19,326 nucleotides of DNA from JBBIJR01 sp037445875. Its GTDB lineage: Bacteria > CLD3 > SB21. Each line of letters opens with the position of its first letter. Positions within the stretch are counted from its first letter, which is position 1. Positions 15,740-19,326 of the stretch are shown here, in pieces. A program made the position numbers and the translations under genes. Under the pieces are notes generated by a model that had not been told where the DNA came from, searched no databases, and was given only the letters and a program-made list of their open reading frames with translations. The DNA lies in NCBI GenBank assembly GCA_037445875.1, contig JBBIJR010000069.1:1-19326 (forward strand), read 5' to 3'.

Positions 15740-16257
15740 CTCAGATAGCGTTCATCGATGATACGAAGATGGTGATTGACGTGGCCTGCGATGATGTAGA
15801 TCAGGGAACGCACCGTGACCCGCTGGCCGGACGCTACGCCGGACCTTGTCATCATGGGTTCGTCCAGGCTCTTGATCAATTCAATCGTGGACAACCGGAC
15901 GGCACGGAATTCCGCCAGCAGGTCCCCGACGCTCCGCCTCGCCGCATTCGAATGTGCCGCATACTCGCTTTCATCAAACCCGGGCAGTTCGGTCTGATCG
16001 TTTCTTGCAAAACGCAGGGCGCGGTACGAAAACACCCGCTCGCCGTCAATCAAGTGCGACAGGATGTCGCGGATGGTCCACTTGCCGGGCTCATACCGGA
16101 AGGTCAATTTTTCCTCCGAAAGCCTGCCCAATCGTAGTTCGATCGTCTGCAACTGTTCAAGGAGATACCGGACGAAATCCACGTCATCCGGCACGGTTGC
16201 AATGTAGCGAGCGAACCAATCTCCTCGCTCTTCGGGTTGCGGTCTCGAGATTCTCAT
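15736..16257 (-). CDS. DinB family protein
   Basis: A 173-residue DinB_2-type protein. N-terminal RPQPEERGDWFARYIATVPDD precedes the helix bundle; EPGKWTIRDILSHLIDGERVFSYRALRFAR (56-85) carries His68, and IIAGHVNHHLRIIDERYL (155-172) carries His159 and His162/163. These complete the usual three-histidine metal site. The subgroup ending GHxxHHLxIIxERYL is common and uncharacterised. It overlaps the ATP-grasp gene upstream and the MOSC gene downstream by ATGA, so it is translationally coupled to both. ATG 16257 is used; the longer open frame to 16380 lies inside the ATP-grasp gene. It differs clearly in sequence from the other three DinB proteins, so they are not recent duplicates. Confidence 0.9.
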   Translation of the reverse strand: MRISRPQPEERGDWFARYIATVPDDVDFVRYLLEQLQTIELRLGRLSEEKLTFRYEPGKWTIRDILSHLIDGERVFSYRALRFARNDQTELPGFDESEYAAHSNAARRSVGDLLAEFRAVRLSTIELIKSLDEPMMTRSGVASGQRVTVRSLIYIIAGHVNHHLRIIDERYLR

Positions 16258-17144
16258 CGAGGTTTTTCCTTTGCGAGACGGTCCACGAGCTGCCCCAGCG
16301 CTCCTGCAAAACGGCCCGGCGCTTCGGGATGTACGCTCAAATACAGGCTGGGCTCCAGCACTTCCAGTTCCATAAGGCACAGCCGTCCTTTCAGATCCAA
16401 TGCATCGACCCGCGCATACAACACCGGCCTGCCGATCGACCGGACAACGGCACCGGCCTGGGCAATCAGATCGTCCGACACACCGGCGCCCTGCACCGTA
16501 CCTCCGTAATACGTTTGCACGCGAAAATCCCCATTCCCCGGTCGCTTGATGGCCGAGTGAGAGAACTCATTCCAGAAAAAGACGAATGACCATTCGCCCT
16601 GCGTTCGAATCTCCTCGTGGAACTCCTGGAGCAATACGTCCCGGTCGGCGCTCAGTTCGTCCAGCAGCGCTTGCGGATGCGGCTCGAGGTCGAGGCGGTG
16701 CGTGTTCCTCGCCGCCGCTGAAACGGCGGGCTTGAGGATCGAGGCTTTCCAGGAGCGGCCGTTCATGATCTGCTTCAGGGAAGGGCGGCTTCCCTTTGGG
16801 ATGAACAGCGTGTCGGGAATGAGAAATCCGCGTTCCCGGAGATCTCTGAGATAGAATTTGTGGTAGTTCCAGCGAAGAAGATCGATCGGATTGTACACAG
16901 GTATCCCAAGCGTCTCGATTGCCGACAGCCAGGTACGAAAGCGGTCGAATTGGATCGAATAGTCCCACGGGGAACGCACGACGATCGCATCGAAGGATTT
17001 CCAATCCACACGTTCGTCATCCCATACCGCCGGCTCAACAGTCAGGATCGATGGATCGAGATGTTTCAGCACAAGCCGGTCGTCGGGCGTGAGATGCGCG
17101 TGTTCCAGATTGGTCAGAAAAGCTATTCTGGCTGGGACTTTCAT
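16254..17144 (-). CDS. ATP-grasp ligase, DcsG/RimK-like
   Basis: A 296-residue protein of the ATP-grasp superfamily, resembling the DcsG (O-ureido-serine cyclo-ligase)/glutathione-synthetase-like group, which activates a carboxylate as acyl phosphate and joins it to an amine or thiol-bearing partner. Motifs: RSPWDY (57-62), NPIDLLRWNYHKFYLRDL (85-102), ATP-lysine segment ILKPAVSAAARNTHR (136-150), LLQEFHEEIRTQGEWSFVFF (171-190), KRPGNGDFRVQTYYGG (200-215), YARVDALD (243-250) and the Mg-binding LMELEVLEPSLYL (257-269). All key residues are present. Substrates are unknown; cycloserine itself is unlikely without the other dcs genes. ATG 17144 overlaps the GNAT gene stop (ATGA), with AAGGGAACC upstream. 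Confidence 0.88.
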   Translation of the reverse strand: MKVPARIAFLTNLEHAHLTPDDRLVLKHLDPSILTVEPAVWDDERVDWKSFDAIVVRSPWDYSIQFDRFRTWLSAIETLGIPVYNPIDLLRWNYHKFYLRDLRERGFLIPDTLFIPKGSRPSLKQIMNGRSWKASILKPAVSAAARNTHRLDLEPHPQALLDELSADRDVLLQEFHEEIRTQGEWSFVFFWNEFSHSAIKRPGNGDFRVQTYYGGTVQGAGVSDDLIAQAGAVVRSIGRPVLYARVDALDLKGRLCLMELEVLEPSLYLSVHPEAPGRFAGALGQLVDRLAKEKPR

Positions 17145-18280
17145 GACGGTTCCCTTAAATCGGCCAGGTATTCCTCCGTTTTGAATGGCACGAAGCCGGC
17201 TTTCTGATATAGCGGCAGTGCCGCGGGGTGGTCCAGCGTGCACGTGTGGAGCCACACCCGGCGCGGATGGCGGGCCCAGGCGGTTCGGACCGCGCTGTTC
17301 AGCAAACTCCTGCCGAGACCGCCGCCGACAAACTCCGGCATGATGCCGAAATAGGCAATCTCCACGTCCGGCCGTCCGCGCAGGTCGAGTTCGAAATAAC
17401 CGGCAGGCGTTCCGTGGATATAGGCGACGAACACTTCCACCTCAGGATGCTGGATGATCTGCAGCAACTCGTGATCGCTGATCCGGCGGCGATCCACCCA
17501 GTGCCACGGTGCGCCGACGGTGTTGTACAGATAACGGTAGAAATCCACGGTGGGCTTCACGGCCCGATGTACCACGAATCCCTCGATCCCGTCGGCAGCG
17601 CGTTCTTCCGGCCTTGTTTTCATCTCGAGATACGTACGGGTCACGGCCACCACCCCCTGCACATACGTTTTTCGCTCCCCCGCCAGCTTCGTCTCAAGGT
17701 GCCGCTTGACGGACGGCCACTCCTCGCCGGTCACGCTGAAATACACGCTGTGCCGGAGTCGGCCGGACGGAGTGATCATGTGATTCCGAAGTAGACCTTC
17801 CTGCGTGGCCCCGATCCCGAGGAGGGCCCGCCTCGACCGGTGGTTGATCGAGTCGGTCTTAAACTCCACGCGAACGGTGCCCCATGTTTCGAACGCATGG
17901 CGCATCATCAGGTATTTCATTTCCGTGTTGACCCTTGTTCCCTGCCAGGCGGGCGTGATCCACGTCCAGCCGATTTCGACGCGTCGAAAAACCCGGTGAA
18001 TGCTCCCGAACCTCGTGCTGCCGATGACCGTATCTTCCGGCACTTTCACGATGACGAACGGGAGCGCGTCTCCGCGTTCCAGTTCCGCCAGGGCCTCCTC
18101 GACATATTCGCGCATCCCGTCCGGCGTCCCGGCCCGGGACATCGTCACCGTCCAGAGTTCCTCGAATGCGCCCGCCGCGGTTAGTGGGGCGAGGTGTTCC
18201 CTCCGAAGCGGCTCCAGACGCACGTGGCGCCCTTCCAGAAGGGCGGGTCGGACATCCATGGTGGCTGGGGAGGCTATCAT
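17141..18280 (-). CDS. Double GNAT acetyltransferase (two fused GNAT domains)
   Basis: A 379-residue fusion of two different N-acetyltransferase domains, each normally a stand-alone protein of about 180-200 residues. Domain 1 (about 8-190) is RimJ/RimL-like: LLEGRHVRLEPLRREHL (14-30), GSTRF (87-91), VEIGWTWITPAWQGTRVNTE (101-120) and the C-terminal NHRSRRALLGIGATQEG (146-162). Domain 2 (about 205-379) has VEIAYFGIMPEF then the acetyl-CoA loop VGGGLG (318-323), and RVWLHTCTLDHPAALPLYQKAGF (341-363). Both CoA sites look usable. The substrate is unknown; amino-group acetylation of a small molecule or protein is expected. The start at 18280 forms an ATGA overlap with the RarD-like gene; ATG 18259 has no ribosome-binding site. 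Confidence 0.88.
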   Translation of the reverse strand: MIASPATMDVRPALLEGRHVRLEPLRREHLAPLTAAGAFEELWTVTMSRAGTPDGMREYVEEALAELERGDALPFVIVKVPEDTVIGSTRFGSIHRVFRRVEIGWTWITPAWQGTRVNTEMKYLMMRHAFETWGTVRVEFKTDSINHRSRRALLGIGATQEGLLRNHMITPSGRLRHSVYFSVTGEEWPSVKRHLETKLAGERKTYVQGVVAVTRTYLEMKTRPEERAADGIEGFVVHRAVKPTVDFYRYLYNTVGAPWHWVDRRRISDHELLQIIQHPEVEVFVAYIHGTPAGYFELDLRGRPDVEIAYFGIMPEFVGGGLGRSLLNSAVRTAWARHPRRVWLHTCTLDHPAALPLYQKAGFVPFKTEEYLADLREPS

Positions 18281-19212
18281 GACCGTTCCACCGGTATTTT
18301 TTCGGGCGCGAGTCGTCCCACGGCGCCGGACGTCTTCTGCCAGGTTTTGACGATCAAGTCCCAATTGAAAATTACAACGGCCACGGCCAGCAGGCTGTAC
18401 GCCACGACGGCCACAGGTTCGAGTCGTTCACCGTAGAACAGGATGCCGATCCAGAAACTGATGATCGGATTGACGTAGATCAGAAACGCCAGCTGCGAAG
18501 ATTCCATGCCGTTGAGCGCGAACAGGTTGAGCAATTGCGGCGTCACGGTGAAAAACAACGAAAGCACGCCAATCACGGCAAAGAAGTGCCCTCCCAGTTC
18601 GACCGGCGTGCTGTGGACCGGCGTCGCGAGCGACATGACGAGAGTTCCAAAGAGCAGTTGGATCACGAGGCTGTGTTTGCGCGGCAGGAGCGTGTTGTGC
18701 CGCTGGGAGATGAGGTAAAACGAATACGAGAACGTGATGCAGCCGATGTACAGTACTTGCGTCAGGTCCACGTGCGACACGAGGTAGCAGCTGACTGCAC
18801 TGATCGCGATTCCGGACCACTTCGCCGCTGTAAGCCGTTCCCGCAGAAGAAAGAATGCCAGGAAGGCCGTCGCAATGGGCAGGATCAGGTAGGCAAACGA
18901 CGCCGCATGGATGCTCACGTGATTAACCACATAGACGTACGAGAGCCAGTTCCCCGCCAGCAACGCACCGCCCAGCAGATTCAGCGCCACGGTCCGGAAG
19001 AGGTTCGCACGCGAGTTTCGGAAGAGGGCAAGGATGTCCCGCGAAGTTTTCCAGGCCGGGGCGGCCAGCGCGATGGCCAGCGCAGCCACAACCATGCGGT
19101 AGAATATGATCTCATAGTCGCCGTAGGCGGACAGTTCCTTCAGCAAGACCGGCACGAAACCCCATATCAGGTAGGAACAGAACCCGGCCACCAAGTGCGT
19201 TTTTGACGACAC
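18277..19212 (-). CDS. EamA/DMT exporter, RarD-like
   Basis: A 311-residue inner-membrane drug/metabolite transporter with about ten hydrophobic segments in two EamA repeats. The opening AGFCSYLIWGFVPVLLKELS (9-28) and YEIIFYRMVVAA (33-44), plus NWLSYVYVVNHVSIHAASFAYLILPI (about 88-113), are typical of RarD. The second repeat shows FTVTPQLLNLFALNGMESSQLAFLIYVNPIISF. RarD relatives are named for chloramphenicol sensitivity, but the natural cargo is unknown. GTG 19212 is the start; the ribosome-binding site is weak (GGA about 8 bases upstream), and that GGA lies inside one operator-like half-site. It is the promoter-proximal gene of the run, with a regulated-looking promoter directly upstream. 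Confidence 0.88.
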   Translation of the reverse strand: MSSKTHLVAGFCSYLIWGFVPVLLKELSAYGDYEIIFYRMVVAALAIALAAPAWKTSRDILALFRNSRANLFRTVALNLLGGALLAGNWLSYVYVVNHVSIHAASFAYLILPIATAFLAFFLLRERLTAAKWSGIAISAVSCYLVSHVDLTQVLYIGCITFSYSFYLISQRHNTLLPRKHSLVIQLLFGTLVMSLATPVHSTPVELGGHFFAVIGVLSLFFTVTPQLLNLFALNGMESSQLAFLIYVNPIISFWIGILFYGERLEPVAVVAYSLLAVAVVIFNWDLIVKTWQKTSGAVGRLAPEKIPVERS

Positions 19213-19216
19213 TATA

Positions 19217-19278
19217 GTCCAATTTGCTCGTTGACGTACGGTCCAGTTGACTTATTGGACCATTCTAATAGTCCAATA
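19217..19278. promoter_or_regulatory. Operator-like inverted repeat and extra half-sites
   Basis: TATTGGAC (19253-19260) and GTCCAATA (19271-19278) form a perfect 8-bp inverted repeat with a 10-base spacer. Two further half-sites in the same orientation as the second arm follow towards the gene: GTCCAGT (19241-19247) and GTCCAAT (19217-19223). The 10-mer ATAGTCCAAT occurs twice (19214-19223 and 19268-19277). The inverted repeat covers the -10 box and the expected transcription start, and the last half-site overlaps the ribosome-binding region of the GTG start. This fits repression by a dimeric regulator; the MocR-family protein in the run is the obvious candidate, by inference only. Confidence 0.65.
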
Positions 19279-19303
19279 TAGGGAATCGGAAAGGACGTGT
19301 AAA
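19275..19303 (-). promoter_or_regulatory. Sigma70-type promoter of the long minus-strand run
   Basis: Read on the minus strand, TTTACA (19303-19298) and TATATT (19280-19275) are spaced by exactly 17 bases, each close to the sigma70 consensus. Transcription would start near 19268, giving a leader of about 56 bases before the GTG at 19212. The -10 box is embedded in the inverted-repeat operator. Confidence 0.6.
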
Positions 19304-19326
19304 GAGCCAATTTTGGAAAAATAACG

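Noticed and set aside
14816..15748. Plus-strand open frame of 310 codons opposite the MOSC gene
   Set aside because: No recognisable domain, and it overlaps two well-supported minus-strand genes.
16254..17144. D-cycloserine biosynthesis
   Set aside because: The ATP-grasp protein resembles DcsG, but no other cycloserine pathway genes (arginase-like DcsB, haem protein DcsA, DcsC, DcsD, DcsE) are present, and DcsG-like proteins are widespread.

Overview
The window is 19.3 kb of bacterial chromosome, moderately GC-rich, with dense coding, ordinary Shine-Dalgarno sites and many ATGA stop/start overlaps. No rRNA, tRNA, CRISPR array, transposase or phage gene was seen. The organism cannot be named from this sequence. 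Deoxyxylulose-5-phosphate-independent vitamin B6 genes (pdxS/pdxT), a YfiT-like DinB protein and a mARC/YcbX-like MOSC protein fit many free-living bacterial groups, and the sigma70-like promoter at the right end argues mildly against a typical Bacteroidetes promoter.

Left part (1-6.3 kb). Positions 1-239 hold a two-and-a-bit-copy tandem repeat with an exact 112-bp period. Each unit can fold into a long hairpin. A glutamine synthetase family gene follows on the minus strand (262-1800). After a gene-poor gap come four plus-strand loci: a DUF1801 gene, a GNAT acetyltransferase pseudogene with a TGG-to-TGA nonsense change and a late frameshift, a DUF4395 membrane protein, and an NmrA-like NAD(P)-binding protein whose Rossmann motif lies upstream of every canonical start, so it appears to use CTG. 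A minus-strand MFS transporter (4742-6037) ends convergent to these. A repeat-like intergenic region (6038-6298) separates it from the next block.

Right part (6.3-19.2 kb). Sixteen genes lie head to tail on the minus strand, reading from 19212 down to 6299: RarD-like EamA exporter, fused double-GNAT protein, DcsG-like ATP-grasp ligase, DinB protein, MOSC protein, cystathionine gamma-lyase/synthase family enzyme, SAM methyltransferase, MocR-type GntR/aminotransferase regulator, NTF2-like protein, DinB protein, PaiB-like FMN-binding protein, YfiT-like DinB protein, second EamA exporter, pdxS, DinB protein, pdxT. At least four junctions are 4-nt ATGA overlaps, and most others are within a few tens of bases. 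Upstream of the first gene is a good sigma70-type promoter (TTTACA, 17 bp, TATATT). It overlaps a perfect 8-bp inverted repeat (TATTGGAC/GTCCAATA), with two more half-sites downstream.

How the genes may work together (inference). PLP synthesis (pdxS/T), a PLP-sensing MocR regulator and a PLP enzyme of sulfur amino-acid metabolism share one transcription unit. Four DinB-fold proteins (a superfamily that includes thiol S-transferases), an ATP-grasp amide ligase, acetyl- and methyltransferases, an Mo/FMN-type redox pair and two DMT exporters accompany them. A B6-responsive unit for a small thiol or amino-acid-derived metabolite, or for its use in detoxification, is the most interesting hypothesis in the window. 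It is not proven by sequence.
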